Source: a virus
Direction: 5' to 3' (one strand)
Length of the DNA stretch: 42,673 bases
Virus record (IMG/VR): IMGVR_UViG_3300031576_000123
Coordinates: 1-42,673 of that record
In this document: positions 29,243-38,155 of the stretch, piece by piece
How positions within the stretch are numbered: the first letter of the stretch is position 1
How the letters are laid out: each line of letters starts with the position of its first letter
The notes under the pieces: generated by a model
The model's input: the letters and a program-made list of their open reading frames with translations, nothing else
What the model was told of the DNA's origin: nothing
Databases searched by the model: none
Translations under genes and position numbers: made by a program

Positions 29243-30716
29243 CCTCTACTGCCGTGACGTCCCCGCGTTCGCGTCCGACGTCCTGGGCGTAGAGCGTTGG
29301 GACGACCAGCAGCTTGACGTCCTGGCGTCAGTGCCGACGTGCCGGTGGATCGCCGTAAAGAGCGGTCACGCCGCGGGCAAGACGTTCATCGGCTCCGTCA
29401 TCAGCTTGTGGCATTGGTTCACGGCCTTCCCGTGCATCGTCCTTACGACGGCCCCCACCGATCGCCAGGTGACCCACCAGCTGTGGCGTGAGATCCGCGT
29501 GCTCTTTGACGTCGCCAGGACCCGATGGCCGACGCTGGCCGAGGTGCTCACGAAATCGGTGAAGCACCCGAATCCCGAGGCGATCTTCATGGGTTTCAGC
29601 TCCCGCAAGGAGGCCGACAAGTTCCAGGGGTTCCACCACAAGCGCAGGGTGTTCGTCGTCGGCGACGAAGCGTCGGGCGTCTCGCCGGAAATCTTCCTCG
29701 CCATAACGTCGATCACGACCGGCGAAGACGACGGCGGCTGCTACCTGGGCAATCCGTCTTTCGACCCGTCGGGGGATTTCTATCTCGCCTTCAGCGAGCG
29801 GGCGAATCGATTTCGGCGCTTCACGCTGGACAGCGAGAAGTCATCGTGGTGCTCAAAACGATGGATCGAAGAGCGCCGCGCGGAATGGGGCGAAGAGTCG
29901 ATCCTCTGGCGGGCGCGCGTCAAGGGCGAGTTCCCGCGCGAAGCCACGGACAGTTTGATCCCGCTGGCGTGGATCGAGGCGGCGCACCGGCTCTACGAGG
30001 CGAACTTCGACACGGAGCACGCCGACTACGGCAAACGCCCGCGCCAGGGGGCGCCCGCGGTCCTGGGCGTCGACGTCGCCCGGTTCGGATCGGCCCGGAC
30101 GGTCTTCGTCATCCTTCGTGACGGCGTCGTTGAAGACGTCATCGAGTTCGCGGGCCAGGATCTCATGCGCACGGTGGGCGAGATCGTACGGCTCGTCAAA
30201 GACGGCGTCGTCGCCGCGCGCAACGTCATGATCGACGACACCGGGCTGGGCGGCGGCGTAACCGATCGGCTTCACGAACTCGGCCTCAGCGTCGTGCCGG
30301 TCAACTTCGGGTCCAAGCCGGTCGAAGATGGCAAGTTCCTCAACGCCCGATCGGAAATATACTGGTCGGTCCGCGAGGCGTTCCGGCTCAAGATGCTCGC
30401 CCTTCCGGCGCACGACTCTAAGATGCTTCGCGAGCTGTGCGCGCCAAAGTACAAAATGACCAGCGCGGGCATAATCCGGCTGGAGCCCAAAGACGAAACG
30501 ATCAAGCGACTCGGCTACTCGCCGGACCGATCCGACGCCCTGGCCTTGGCGGTCTGGGCCATGCGGTTCGTCGAATCCCTGCCCGGATCCGCGGCGCCGG
30601 GCGCCGCAGTCCAACAGGACGCGGCCGAGCCCTTCGTGGATCGCGCGAACTTTCGGACCAGCGTCCGGACGGGCGACCGCCATTGGGGCCGTCACCTTCG
30701 GGATCGCCGCTCGTAA
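29148..30716 (+). CDS. terL: Terminase large subunit
   Basis: 522 residues from TTG 29148, chosen because GGAGGA precedes it by five bases; TTG 29202 is the next option. ATPase motifs: Walker A-type SGHAAGKT (72-79) and Walker B VFVVGDEASG with Asp173/Glu174. The RNase H-like nuclease domain has Asp309 in VLGVDVARFG, IDDTGLGGGV (Asp363/364) and a terminal PDRSDALALA. It cuts concatemers and pumps DNA through the portal. It overlaps the small subunit by 95 bases in another frame. Confidence 0.95.
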   Translation: MPVSSPAAASPLPLQPASLPEPLPQAIADRLDLYCRDVPAFASDVLGVERWDDQQLDVLASVPTCRWIAVKSGHAAGKTFIGSVISLWHWFTAFPCIVLTTAPTDRQVTHQLWREIRVLFDVARTRWPTLAEVLTKSVKHPNPEAIFMGFSSRKEADKFQGFHHKRRVFVVGDEASGVSPEIFLAITSITTGEDDGGCYLGNPSFDPSGDFYLAFSERANRFRRFTLDSEKSSWCSKRWIEERRAEWGEESILWRARVKGEFPREATDSLIPLAWIEAAHRLYEANFDTEHADYGKRPRQGAPAVLGVDVARFGSARTVFVILRDGVVEDVIEFAGQDLMRTVGEIVRLVKDGVVAARNVMIDDTGLGGGVTDRLHELGLSVVPVNFGSKPVEDGKFLNARSEIYWSVREAFRLKMLALPAHDSKMLRELCAPKYKMTSAGIIRLEPKDETIKRLGYSPDRSDALALAVWAMRFVESLPGSAAPGAAVQQDAAEPFVDRANFRTSVRTGDRHWGRHLRDRRS

Positions 30717-30743
30717 CGCCCGCCCGACGGCGCGGCCGGTTCT

Positions 30744-30771
30744 CCGTCTAATAAACGGGGGCGAACCCCCG
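30744..30771 (+). promoter_or_regulatory. Copy B of the CCGTCTAAyAA motif plus CGAA-capped hairpin before portal
   Basis: CCGTCTAATAAAC (30744-30756) is a variant of the motif at 9858 and 35980. It runs into a perfect 6-bp hairpin CGGGGG-CGAA-CCCCCG (30756-30771), six bases before the portal ATG, which lacks a clear ribosome binding site. The combination could be a late promoter followed by a stable 5' hairpin. Confidence 0.45.
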
Positions 30772-30777
30772 CAAAGC

Positions 30778-32256
30778 ATGGGCCTTCTCGACTTCTTCCG
30801 ACGCGCCCGGGAATCGCGCCCGGCTCCGTCCTTCAATCAGACGCACGAGCCGCTGTCGATCCGCGAGTCGCTCGGCTGGCCGGACCCGGACGCGTTCCTC
30901 GAGGGCCATCAGAATTTCCGTGCCGCCAGCGGCAAGAGCGTGCGGCGAATCCCCGACGGCGAGCGTCGTCGCGTCCTTCAGATGTCGTGGGAAGAGCGGC
31001 GCCAGAACCCGATCGCCAACCGGATCATCGGCGTGCGCGCCGACTTCATGGTCGGTTCGGGAATAACGCCCGTCTCCAAGGACGAGCAGCTCGCCCACTT
31101 CCTGAAGGACTTCTGGACGGACCCCGTGAACAATTTTCCGATCCAGCTTCACGCGATCGCGTCGGCCTTTCGCAGCGATGGGGAACTTCTCGCCGAGCCG
31201 ATCGTCAACACCGTCACCGGCCGGACTCGGATCTTGTGGCACGACGTCGCCGCGATCGGGACCGTACTGCCGCACCAGACCTTCGTCACCTGGCCGGGCC
31301 GGATTCAGATGGGCTGGAACGGCGGCGGGATAGAAGCCGTCGTCGTCGCCCCCGGCGAGCCCGAGGTCGAGTGGTCGAAGATCGACTCGAAGCATCCCGG
31401 CGTCATGTTCTTCCGGGCCAACGCGCCGATCGGAGACCTGCGCGGACTCGGGGACCTGTATCACTCGTGGGAGTACATCCTCGAACTCGACAACGCCGCC
31501 TTCGCGATGCTGGAACGCTTCAACGTGGCGATCTCCTACATTTGGCACGTCACGTCGAAGGGCGGGATGAACGACGCCGAGGCCGACCACGTCCTGTCCG
31601 TCCTTCGATCGGGCAAGCCCGGCGACACGATCTACACCCGGCCGGACGTCACGATCAGCAGCTTGATTCCGGCGATCCCGGCCGTCGAGTTCAGCGATAT
31701 GTTCCGCACGATCAAGAACGTGGTGCTCGGCGGCGCCGCCATGCCCGAGGCATGGTTCGCCGACGGCGACGCCGCCAACCGCGCGACGGTCCAGGGCCAG
31801 GCCGATCCCACCTTCCGCGCGATGGATCGCGCGCAGGCCGAGTTCCTTTTCGTGCTTCGCACGGTGGTCGACTTCGCCAAGGCCCGGGCGGAAGAGCGCG
31901 GGCTGATCGGCGTGGAAGCCGCGCAGGCCGATTACGAATTGATCCGCGACCCGGTGAACCAGAAGGACGAGATGCGGCTCGCCGACGTCCTGGTCAAGCT
32001 CGGCACGGTTCTGGACTACGGCACGGAGATCGCCGGGGCCATGACCCGCAAGGAAGCCGCACTCGCCTTCCGCAAGCTCGCGGCTCCGCTCACCGGAATC
32101 GCCCCCGAGCTTCCAGAAGAACTCGCCAAGATTTTCGATCGGCCCATGCGTCCGCCGCAGGTGCGGCCGGACGGCCAGCCGGACGAGGAAATCGAAGAGG
32201 CCGCCGCGGAGAGTTTCAAGGAGACGTTCCGCCGCTACTCTCGCCCCGCCGCCTAA
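30778..32256 (+). CDS. Portal protein
   Basis: 492 residues from ATG 30778. It follows the terminase and shows portal features: an RNPIANRIIGVRADFMVGSG helix near residue 80, the beta-rich wing (about 150-210), a DNAAFAMLERFNVA helix, and MPEAWFADGD leading into ADPTFRAMDRAQAEF, the crown/clip region of lambda- and SPP1-type portals. The C-terminus is acidic. It forms the dodecameric DNA channel and head-tail vertex. Confidence 0.85.
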   Translation: MGLLDFFRRARESRPAPSFNQTHEPLSIRESLGWPDPDAFLEGHQNFRAASGKSVRRIPDGERRRVLQMSWEERRQNPIANRIIGVRADFMVGSGITPVSKDEQLAHFLKDFWTDPVNNFPIQLHAIASAFRSDGELLAEPIVNTVTGRTRILWHDVAAIGTVLPHQTFVTWPGRIQMGWNGGGIEAVVVAPGEPEVEWSKIDSKHPGVMFFRANAPIGDLRGLGDLYHSWEYILELDNAAFAMLERFNVAISYIWHVTSKGGMNDAEADHVLSVLRSGKPGDTIYTRPDVTISSLIPAIPAVEFSDMFRTIKNVVLGGAAMPEAWFADGDAANRATVQGQADPTFRAMDRAQAEFLFVLRTVVDFAKARAEERGLIGVEAAQADYELIRDPVNQKDEMRLADVLVKLGTVLDYGTEIAGAMTRKEAALAFRKLAAPLTGIAPELPEELAKIFDRPMRPPQVRPDGQPDEEIEEAAAESFKETFRRYSRPAA

Positions 32257-32280
32257 ACCTTGTTTTTGACGGAGTCGCCG

Positions 32281-33168
32281 ATGCTTGATCTCTTCCACCC
32301 GACGCTCGCCGTTCAGCGGTTCGCCAAGGGCCGCACCTTCCTCGTCGCCACGGGAACCCAAGCGACGTGGCTTCAGCAGATGCATCCGCACGCCACCCTC
32401 AAGAGCACGATCCAGGGCGCCCATGACGACGCCGAGAACGGCCGCGGCGACCTCGTCATCGTCGGCGGTCAGACCTTCGACGAGACGCTGGCGATCACCA
32501 AGAACGACCTGACCTTCGTCGGCTCCATCTTCGGGACCATGCCGACGTCGATCATCGCCCGCACCGTCAACGACGCCGCCTGCCTCACGCTCGCCGTGGG
32601 CGTTCGGCGCGTGGCCTTCTTCAACATCGGTTTCGAGCCGACGCTGGCGACGGCCACGAAGTTCGGCATCCAGGTGCTCGGCAAAGACATCTACTTCCAC
32701 GGCTGCAAGTTCGCCGGGAACGGATCGACGCCGGGCATCGCCATGGAGATCGGCGGCGGGGCGACGAACGGCGCCGCTCGCGTGCGGATCTGGGATTCGG
32801 AGTTCGAGTTCTGCGCCAAGCACATCCTGTTCCGGGTCGCCACGGGAACCGGCAACCTCAACACCCAGATCGACATCCAGCGCAACCTCTTCCACGACGC
32901 CTCGGTCAACTGCCTCGCCAATGCCCCGGAGGACGTGGGCGGTTCGGTCCAGGACTCGTTCATCATCGGCAACAAGTTCTGCCGCAACGAAGGCGGCGTG
33001 GAGCCGACGAAGTACGTCGACCTCAACACGGCGGCGAACAAGAACGACTACCAGGACAACAGCTTCGCGACGGCCAACTTCACGTCCGCGAAGGTCTTGA
33101 TCGGCGCCAACTCGGAGTGGGTCGGCAACAAGAGCCGCGCGGGAATCTCGACCGCGCTCCCCAGCTAA
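32281..33168 (+). CDS. Right-handed beta-helix protein within the head gene block
   Basis: 295 residues from ATG 32281 with GGAG upstream; TTG 32260 is an alternative start. Residues ~50-285 form repeating short hydrophobic rungs (GDLVIVGGQTFDETLAI, ACLTLAVGVRRVAFFNIGF, KDIYFHGCKFAG, ARVRIWDSEFEFC), typical of right-handed beta-helices. Its position between portal and MuF-like protein is unusual for a tailspike and suggests a capsid-surface spike or head fibre, possibly binding glycans. Confidence 0.75.
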   Translation: MLDLFHPTLAVQRFAKGRTFLVATGTQATWLQQMHPHATLKSTIQGAHDDAENGRGDLVIVGGQTFDETLAITKNDLTFVGSIFGTMPTSIIARTVNDAACLTLAVGVRRVAFFNIGFEPTLATATKFGIQVLGKDIYFHGCKFAGNGSTPGIAMEIGGGATNGAARVRIWDSEFEFCAKHILFRVATGTGNLNTQIDIQRNLFHDASVNCLANAPEDVGGSVQDSFIIGNKFCRNEGGVEPTKYVDLNTAANKNDYQDNSFATANFTSAKVLIGANSEWVGNKSRAGISTALPS

Positions 33169-33182
33169 AGGCACACGCAACG

Positions 33183-33211
33183 GGGGCGGCTCGGCGTATC
33201 CGGGCCGCCCC
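33183..33211 (+). other. Intergenic hairpin between the beta-helix gene and the next head gene
   Basis: GGGGCGGC (33183-33190) pairs with GCCGCCCC (33204-33211) over 8 bp around a 13-base loop, 23 bases before ATG 33235. No T-tract follows, so it may be an mRNA-processing or stability element or a weak attenuator rather than a terminator. Confidence 0.5.
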
Positions 33212-33234
33212 GGTTCGATTGAAAGGAGTAAGCG

Positions 33235-33975
33235 ATGGGCGGACTCAGCGCGACAGACCGCGCGCAACTGCGGTCGGTCGGCATCGCCGTGGGATCGTCC
33301 GACGTAGGACTGGTCGACGACGCCACAAAGAACGACGCCACGGTCACGCTGACGGAAGCCGAGGCGACGTCCGACGTCGTCAAGCTGGGCGCCGCGGTGC
33401 GATCGGTGATTCTCCCCGCGCCGTCGACGGCCCTCAAGGGCGCGATGCTTCACCTTCTCAACGCCAGCGGCAGTCTCACGATCAACGTCGACGTGAAAAT
33501 CGCCGCCGACGCCCTCTGGGGAAACAACGAGAACGACATGGAGGGCGTGTTCATCCTGGGCAACATGGCGGGGCTCTTCGCCTACTGCGACGGGCTGAAG
33601 TGGTTCGGCTACTTCATGCACGGCGGCCATTGTTCGGAAAAGGCCGTCGAGAAGGCCGACAGCGCCAGCTTGACGAAGGCCGAGGTGAGCGGAAACCCTG
33701 TCAACGGCGTCAAAGTGCTATGCAAGGGCGAGAACTCCACGCTGACCCTGCCGGACCTGGCGGGCGACAAGGGCGCGGTCGGCTACGTTCGGATCTATAA
33801 CGACGCCACGACCGACCAGAAGATCCACTTCAAGAACAAGGCTGGCGCGACGAAGCAGGTCATCGTTGGGGCCGGGAAGAACATCAGCATCCGGGGCCGG
33901 AAGCAGACCAGCCCGCCGCCGATCATCCACTGGTGGACGCCGTCGGAAGGCGTGACCGTTACCGACCCGACATAA
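33235..33975 (+). CDS. Probable head decoration / head-fibre protein
   Basis: 246 residues from ATG 33235, behind AAAGGAGTAAGCG. Two parallel halves each contain a beta module of the ILPAPS / LTLPDL type followed by Gly/Asn-rich strands, similar to fibre-tip modules. The second half ends with VIVGAGKNISIRGRK. It is placed among head genes, so decoration of the capsid is likelier than tail fibre. Possible internal duplication. Confidence 0.6.
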   Translation: MGGLSATDRAQLRSVGIAVGSSDVGLVDDATKNDATVTLTEAEATSDVVKLGAAVRSVILPAPSTALKGAMLHLLNASGSLTINVDVKIAADALWGNNENDMEGVFILGNMAGLFAYCDGLKWFGYFMHGGHCSEKAVEKADSASLTKAEVSGNPVNGVKVLCKGENSTLTLPDLAGDKGAVGYVRIYNDATTDQKIHFKNKAGATKQVIVGAGKNISIRGRKQTSPPPIIHWWTPSEGVTVTDPT

Positions 33976-33979
33976 CCGC

Positions 33980-34903
33980 ATGGCGACCGAAGCACAGATC
34001 CGGGGATTCGAGGCCCACGTCCGGCGCCTCATGCGCACGGTCGATCGGGTCGAAGATCGGGAAGTCCGCGAGATTTTCCGCGAGCTGCGATCTGCCCGGG
34101 AAGAACTCGACGACCGGATTGTGGCGCTCCTGGCTCGGCGAGGCACGAGCACCTTCGGCCCAGAGATGGCCCGCACGATCCGGTCTGAAATTCAGCGCGT
34201 GACGACGCGCGTCTGGAATCAGTACGGCCAGCGGCTCGGCCGGGTGGACCGGGAGCTTCTGGAAGAGGCGATCGGCGGACAGCTTGAAGGGATCGACCGG
34301 ACGATTCCCGGCGAAATCCCCGGAGACCCATCGGTGTCGGAGGCCGTGGTCTTGACGTCGGCCCGATACCGCGCGCTCTTGGTGACGCGCTCCGACGCGA
34401 TCCGGGGATCGGCCGAAGAACAGGAGAAGCACCTAAGCGGGATCATTCGCATCGGCATCCTCACCGGCAAGAGCCCGCAGGCGATTTCTCACGACATGGC
34501 CCGATCGGGCTGGCTCGGCCCCCTGCGGCGCTCCGACGGCGTCGTCATCGGCGTCGGCGCCCGGGCGGAAACGATCGCGCGGACGGAAGTCAACGGCGTC
34601 TTCAATGTGACCAGCGAGGCGGCGATCGAAAACCTCAACAAGGCCGCGCCGCAACTGCGGCTCGTGAAGTCGTGGTTCGACTCGGACGACGAATTGGTGC
34701 GCGAGACGCACGCCGACGCGGCGGCGCGTTACGCCATCGGCGGCGCGACCGGACCGATTCCCGTCGACGAAGATTTCGAGGTCGGCGGCTTCGCCGCGGC
34801 CATGCCGCATGATCCGCGGCTCCCGGCGTCGGAGCGCGTGAACTGCCGCTGCCGGGTGGTTTCCATGTCGGCCGGATTCCTGGCCGAGAGAAAGGCGGCC
34901 TGA
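33980..34903 (+). CDS. MuF/SPP1 gp7-like minor head protein
   Basis: 307 residues from ATG 33980. The N-terminal ~170 residues are helical and highly charged. The C-terminal half carries the family signature: ARTEVNGVFNVTSEAAIENL, a WFDSDDE...RETHADA segment, and the closing DPRLPASERVNCRCRVV motif. These proteins sit near the portal and help assemble the head or package ejected proteins. Portal-MuF-protease-capsid order is standard. Confidence 0.85.
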   Translation: MATEAQIRGFEAHVRRLMRTVDRVEDREVREIFRELRSAREELDDRIVALLARRGTSTFGPEMARTIRSEIQRVTTRVWNQYGQRLGRVDRELLEEAIGGQLEGIDRTIPGEIPGDPSVSEAVVLTSARYRALLVTRSDAIRGSAEEQEKHLSGIIRIGILTGKSPQAISHDMARSGWLGPLRRSDGVVIGVGARAETIARTEVNGVFNVTSEAAIENLNKAAPQLRLVKSWFDSDDELVRETHADAAARYAIGGATGPIPVDEDFEVGGFAAAMPHDPRLPASERVNCRCRVVSMSAGFLAERKAA

Positions 34904-34905
34904 AC

Positions 34906-37821
34906 GTGGCGCTGATCGACATGAAGACGCGCGAGAAGGTGGTCCCCAAGGACGGGAAGTTCTGCGTCCAGAGCGAGGACGGCTCCCGCTCGTTCGGCTG
35001 TTACGACACGGAAGAGATGGCGGAAAAGCGTCTCGGCCAAGTCGAAATGTTCAAGCATCAACGCGAAGCCCTCAAGGGCGTGGACCTTCCGCTGGAGTGG
35101 GTCGAGAAGACATGCCCGTCGTGCGCGAAGAAGATGAAGAAGAACGGCTGGACGTCGATCAAGGCGCAGGCCCTGTTCGACGTGATGGTCGCCCGCGAGC
35201 AGAGCTTCGGGGGAATGCCCGAACAGCTCGTCAAGGGGCTCTGCGAAAAGTACGGCGCCGACCCTGGGTTCTTCACGTCATGCGTCGACGATCCGCCCGA
35301 GGGGATCGACGACGCCGAGAGCTTCTGCGCGGCCCTGCATATCGCCTGCACCGGCAAGGCCACGGGCGAGCATCGCCGAGAACAGGACAAGACCGCCCTC
35401 ATCCGCATGGTCGAGGCCGTGTCGCGCGACGTCGAAGGCCGCGAGTGGGACGTCGTCGTCATCCGCGAAGGCGATTCGATCAATGGGGCCGGGTGGGGCA
35501 ACCGGCGGCTGGAAGAGATCCTCAGCTTGGTGAACGCCACGAAGGAGGGCGTGCCGGTCCTGTCGTTCCGGTGGGAGACGCCGATCGGCCCCCTGCGCGC
35601 GCATTCGCCCGCGGACCTGGAACGGTCCGGGTTGAGCGAGCGCGATTTCGTCCACGTCATCGAAGGGGCGATCCGCGAGGGCTTCATCGGGTCCGACGCC
35701 AAGGGCCGATTCGTCGGCGGCAAGCTGATCCTCACCAAGGAAGACACCCGCAAGGAACTCAAGGAAGCCGAGCGCGCCGGGACGCTCAAGTTCTACGGGC
35801 TGTCCGTCAACTCGCAGTCGATCGCGGCCCAGCGCGAAGGCGGCAAGGTCGAAATGCGGTTCGTCGCCAACCTCCCGAGCGTCGATTTGGTCCACTTCCC
35901 GTCGGCCGGGGGGCAGCTGATCCGCGCCGTCGCGGCGGCCGTTCCGCCGAATCTCTGGTCGAGCATGGCGGGGTCCTCTCCGTCTAACAATACGGGTAGC
36001 ACGGAAGAAATCCACAAGGAGCAAATCATGGACTGGTTGAAGATCGTCGAGCAAGCCCTGGCCGAAGCGAAGATCGTCGGAGTTCTCGCCGAGAACATCC
36101 GCGAGTCCGCCGTCAAGAACCATGCCCCGACGGGCGACGGCTCCGCGGCGAAGGAGTGGCTCAAGAGCACGATCGCCGAGTTCGTGAAGCTCCGGGAAGC
36201 GGTCACGCCGCCGCCCCCGCCCGCAACGCCGCCCGCGGTTGCGCCTGCGACCGTCGCCGCGACCACGCCCCCGCCGGGCGTCTCGGCCGACGAGTTCAAG
36301 AAATTCACCGAACAGATCAAGAACCAGGAAGCCGAGATGGCCAAGCTCCGGACCGAGAACTGGAGCGGACGGATCGAGGCCGAGATCAAGACGCGCGGGC
36401 TCACCGACGCCGAGGCGGAACTGGTCCGCGAGGCCGTCCGGCCGTGCCCGGGCGACGACGCCAAGTTCAAGAGTGGCTTCGAAAAGGTGCTCAAGGTCCG
36501 CGAGTCCGTCGCCTGGCCCAAGTCCAAGCTCGGCGCTCCCGGCATCAGCGTCGGCGGCACGACGCCGGAGATCCTCGAAAAGTCCCTGCTCGGCGCCTTC
36601 AAGCGCGAGCCCGTCGACGGCGTCATGCCCGCCCGGTCGATCAAGGAAATGTACCGGCTGTGCACGGGCGTCCTCAATCCCACGGTCGAGGAAATCATGG
36701 AGGGCCTGGCCTACTCCGGGCGCCTCATGAATTCCTACAACCGCGAGGCCCGGCTCCAGCATCGGGCCATTCTGAAGAAGGAGGAACTGGAGCCCGTGCG
36801 CGTGCGCGAGAGCGCCCTGGTCGCCCAGGCCATGCGCGCCTCTCCGACCTACGCCCACGTCGCGGCCTACCGTGAAGCGATCAACCTGGCGCAGTTCCCC
36901 AACGTCGTCGCCAACGTCCTTCACAACGTCCTGCAGGGCGTCTACCAGCTCGCCGACATGGACGCCTGGCGGACGCTGACGGACATCGAGATCGTCGACG
37001 ACTACAAGAGCCACGACTTCACGCGCGTCGGCGGCTACGACGATGCCCCGCTCGTCGCGGAAGGCGATCCGTACACGGATGTCACGAGCCCGACGGACGA
37101 GAAGGCCAGCGCCACGGTCGAAAAGCGCGGCGACCTGGAGAGCATCACGGACCGCGCGATCGCCAACGACGACATCGGGGCGATCACCGCCACGCCGATG
37201 AAGTTCCTCATGGGCATGAAGGTCGGCTTCGCCAAGCGGTTCTGGGACTTCTACAAGAACGGCAACACGACCGTCACGACCTACGACGGCGTCAACTGGT
37301 TCAGCGTCGCGACGCACGCCAATCTCCTGACCGGCGCGTCCGCGGCCGTCGACATCAACTTCACGAACCTGGACCTCCTGCGCAAGAAGATGCGCGAGCA
37401 GAAGGTGAAGAACACCTTGGACACGTTCCTCGGCGAGTCGGCCCTTCCGAAGTACCTCATCACGAGCCCCGAGATGGAGCCGAAGGCCGCCAAGTTCACC
37501 CAGAAGCTCATGCCGATCGACAACCAGTTCCAGATCGAGAACCAGCTTCACGGCGACCTCGCGCGCATCATCGTCCCGTTCTGGTCTGCCGACGGCTCCT
37601 TCATCAACACGTCCTGGTTCCTCCAGGCGGATCGCTCCAAGGTCTTCGCTCCGATCCGGGCGCTGTTCTATCTGTCGGATCAGCCGGAGTTCTTCATCGA
37701 GGACACCCCGACGACGGGCGTGCCCTTCACCAACGACAAGATCCGCTACAAGCGCCGCTGGGCGTACAAGATCGTCGTGACGGATCACCGGCAAGTTCAA
37801 GCGGCCCGCGCGACGTCGTAA
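34906..37821 (+). CDS. Prohead protease - scaffold - major capsid protein fusion
   Basis: 971 residues from GTG 34906. Residues 1-60 are a small beta domain (GKFCVQSEDGSRSFGCYDTE); 65-150 contain six or more cysteines (CPSC and others). Residues ~178-345 match phage head-maturation proteases (WDVVVIREGDSINGAGW, a His near 233, YGLSVNS at 297-303, SVDLVHFPSAGGQLI). After a Ser/Asn linker, residue 375 begins a helical scaffold-like part with a Pro/Ala linker (416-445), and ~600-971 is the HK97-fold capsid region of the Mu gpT-like type. Single-chain protease-capsid genes are known in other phages. The internal start at 36028 would make capsid protein in excess. Confidence 0.85.
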   Translation: MALIDMKTREKVVPKDGKFCVQSEDGSRSFGCYDTEEMAEKRLGQVEMFKHQREALKGVDLPLEWVEKTCPSCAKKMKKNGWTSIKAQALFDVMVAREQSFGGMPEQLVKGLCEKYGADPGFFTSCVDDPPEGIDDAESFCAALHIACTGKATGEHRREQDKTALIRMVEAVSRDVEGREWDVVVIREGDSINGAGWGNRRLEEILSLVNATKEGVPVLSFRWETPIGPLRAHSPADLERSGLSERDFVHVIEGAIREGFIGSDAKGRFVGGKLILTKEDTRKELKEAERAGTLKFYGLSVNSQSIAAQREGGKVEMRFVANLPSVDLVHFPSAGGQLIRAVAAAVPPNLWSSMAGSSPSNNTGSTEEIHKEQIMDWLKIVEQALAEAKIVGVLAENIRESAVKNHAPTGDGSAAKEWLKSTIAEFVKLREAVTPPPPPATPPAVAPATVAATTPPPGVSADEFKKFTEQIKNQEAEMAKLRTENWSGRIEAEIKTRGLTDAEAELVREAVRPCPGDDAKFKSGFEKVLKVRESVAWPKSKLGAPGISVGGTTPEILEKSLLGAFKREPVDGVMPARSIKEMYRLCTGVLNPTVEEIMEGLAYSGRLMNSYNREARLQHRAILKKEELEPVRVRESALVAQAMRASPTYAHVAAYREAINLAQFPNVVANVLHNVLQGVYQLADMDAWRTLTDIEIVDDYKSHDFTRVGGYDDAPLVAEGDPYTDVTSPTDEKASATVEKRGDLESITDRAIANDDIGAITATPMKFLMGMKVGFAKRFWDFYKNGNTTVTTYDGVNWFSVATHANLLTGASAAVDINFTNLDLLRKKMREQKVKNTLDTFLGESALPKYLITSPEMEPKAAKFTQKLMPIDNQFQIENQLHGDLARIIVPFWSADGSFINTSWFLQADRSKVFAPIRALFYLSDQPEFFIEDTPTTGVPFTNDKIRYKRRWAYKIVVTDHRQVQAARATS
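35980..35992 (+). promoter_or_regulatory. Copy C of the CCGTCTAAyAA motif, inside the protease-capsid gene
   Basis: CCGTCTAACAATA followed by CGGG, identical over 13 bases to copy A (9858-9870). It lies in the linker between protease and scaffold, 35 bases before the internal ATG 36028. It would be an ideal spot for a promoter or processing site boosting capsid expression. The amino acids encoded are a Ser/Asn linker (SPSNNTGS), so protein constraint does not explain the match. Confidence 0.45.
36028..37821 (+). CDS. Internal start product: scaffold - major capsid protein
   Basis: ATG 36028 is preceded by AAGGAG (36017-36022) at good spacing and opens 597 residues in frame with the 971-residue fusion, beginning MDWLKIVEQALAEAK. 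Residues 1-180 are helical and coiled (delta/scaffold-like), and ~225-597 the capsid fold. Such nested starts (compare lambda C/Nu3) give a high ratio of shell protein to protease. Seen: the start and its ribosome binding site. Inferred: that it is the main capsid product. Confidence 0.65.
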   Translation: MDWLKIVEQALAEAKIVGVLAENIRESAVKNHAPTGDGSAAKEWLKSTIAEFVKLREAVTPPPPPATPPAVAPATVAATTPPPGVSADEFKKFTEQIKNQEAEMAKLRTENWSGRIEAEIKTRGLTDAEAELVREAVRPCPGDDAKFKSGFEKVLKVRESVAWPKSKLGAPGISVGGTTPEILEKSLLGAFKREPVDGVMPARSIKEMYRLCTGVLNPTVEEIMEGLAYSGRLMNSYNREARLQHRAILKKEELEPVRVRESALVAQAMRASPTYAHVAAYREAINLAQFPNVVANVLHNVLQGVYQLADMDAWRTLTDIEIVDDYKSHDFTRVGGYDDAPLVAEGDPYTDVTSPTDEKASATVEKRGDLESITDRAIANDDIGAITATPMKFLMGMKVGFAKRFWDFYKNGNTTVTTYDGVNWFSVATHANLLTGASAAVDINFTNLDLLRKKMREQKVKNTLDTFLGESALPKYLITSPEMEPKAAKFTQKLMPIDNQFQIENQLHGDLARIIVPFWSADGSFINTSWFLQADRSKVFAPIRALFYLSDQPEFFIEDTPTTGVPFTNDKIRYKRRWAYKIVVTDHRQVQAARATS

Positions 37822-37827
37822 CGAACG

Positions 37828-38136
37828 ATGGAGCACAACGCCAAGGCGCACGTTCCGACCTTCACCTGGTCGGAGAAGAAGACGGCCGCCGGGGCCTTCC
37901 GCGATCACTTCGTCCATGTCGCGGGGCTCCAGGTGGACGGCGGGGACGCCGGACTCACCGTCACGCTTCACGACGGGGCCGACGCCACGGGGCCGGTCAT
38001 CATGGAACTTGAAGCCCCTGCGGGCGAGATCACATCCGACTACCTCGGCGGCGTGCCGTTTGCGGCGGGCAAGGTCTTCGCGGCCTTCGACGGCGGCGCC
38101 GGGGGGTCCGCGGGGTATCGCGTCGGCGTCGCGTAA
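37828..38136 (+). CDS. Small beta protein after the capsid gene (possible decoration or stabilising protein)
   Basis: 102 residues from ATG 37828, six bases after the capsid stop. Beta-rich and Gly/Ala/Asp-rich without cysteine, ending GGSAGYRVGVA. Position directly after the major capsid gene is typical for a head-stabilising/decoration protein. No motif recognised. Confidence 0.6.
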   Translation: MEHNAKAHVPTFTWSEKKTAAGAFRDHFVHVAGLQVDGGDAGLTVTLHDGADATGPVIMELEAPAGEITSDYLGGVPFAAGKVFAAFDGGAGGSAGYRVGVA

Positions 38137-38155
38137 CAGGTAGGAGGATCGCGCC

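Noticed and set aside
30748-33630. 960-codon open frame on the minus strand, and similar long minus frames at 1277-2704, 2811-5312 and 35278-37971
   Set aside because: They are antisense to well-supported structural genes, have Arg/Asp/Leu-rich composition typical of GC-rich shadows, and show no ribosome binding sites or domains.
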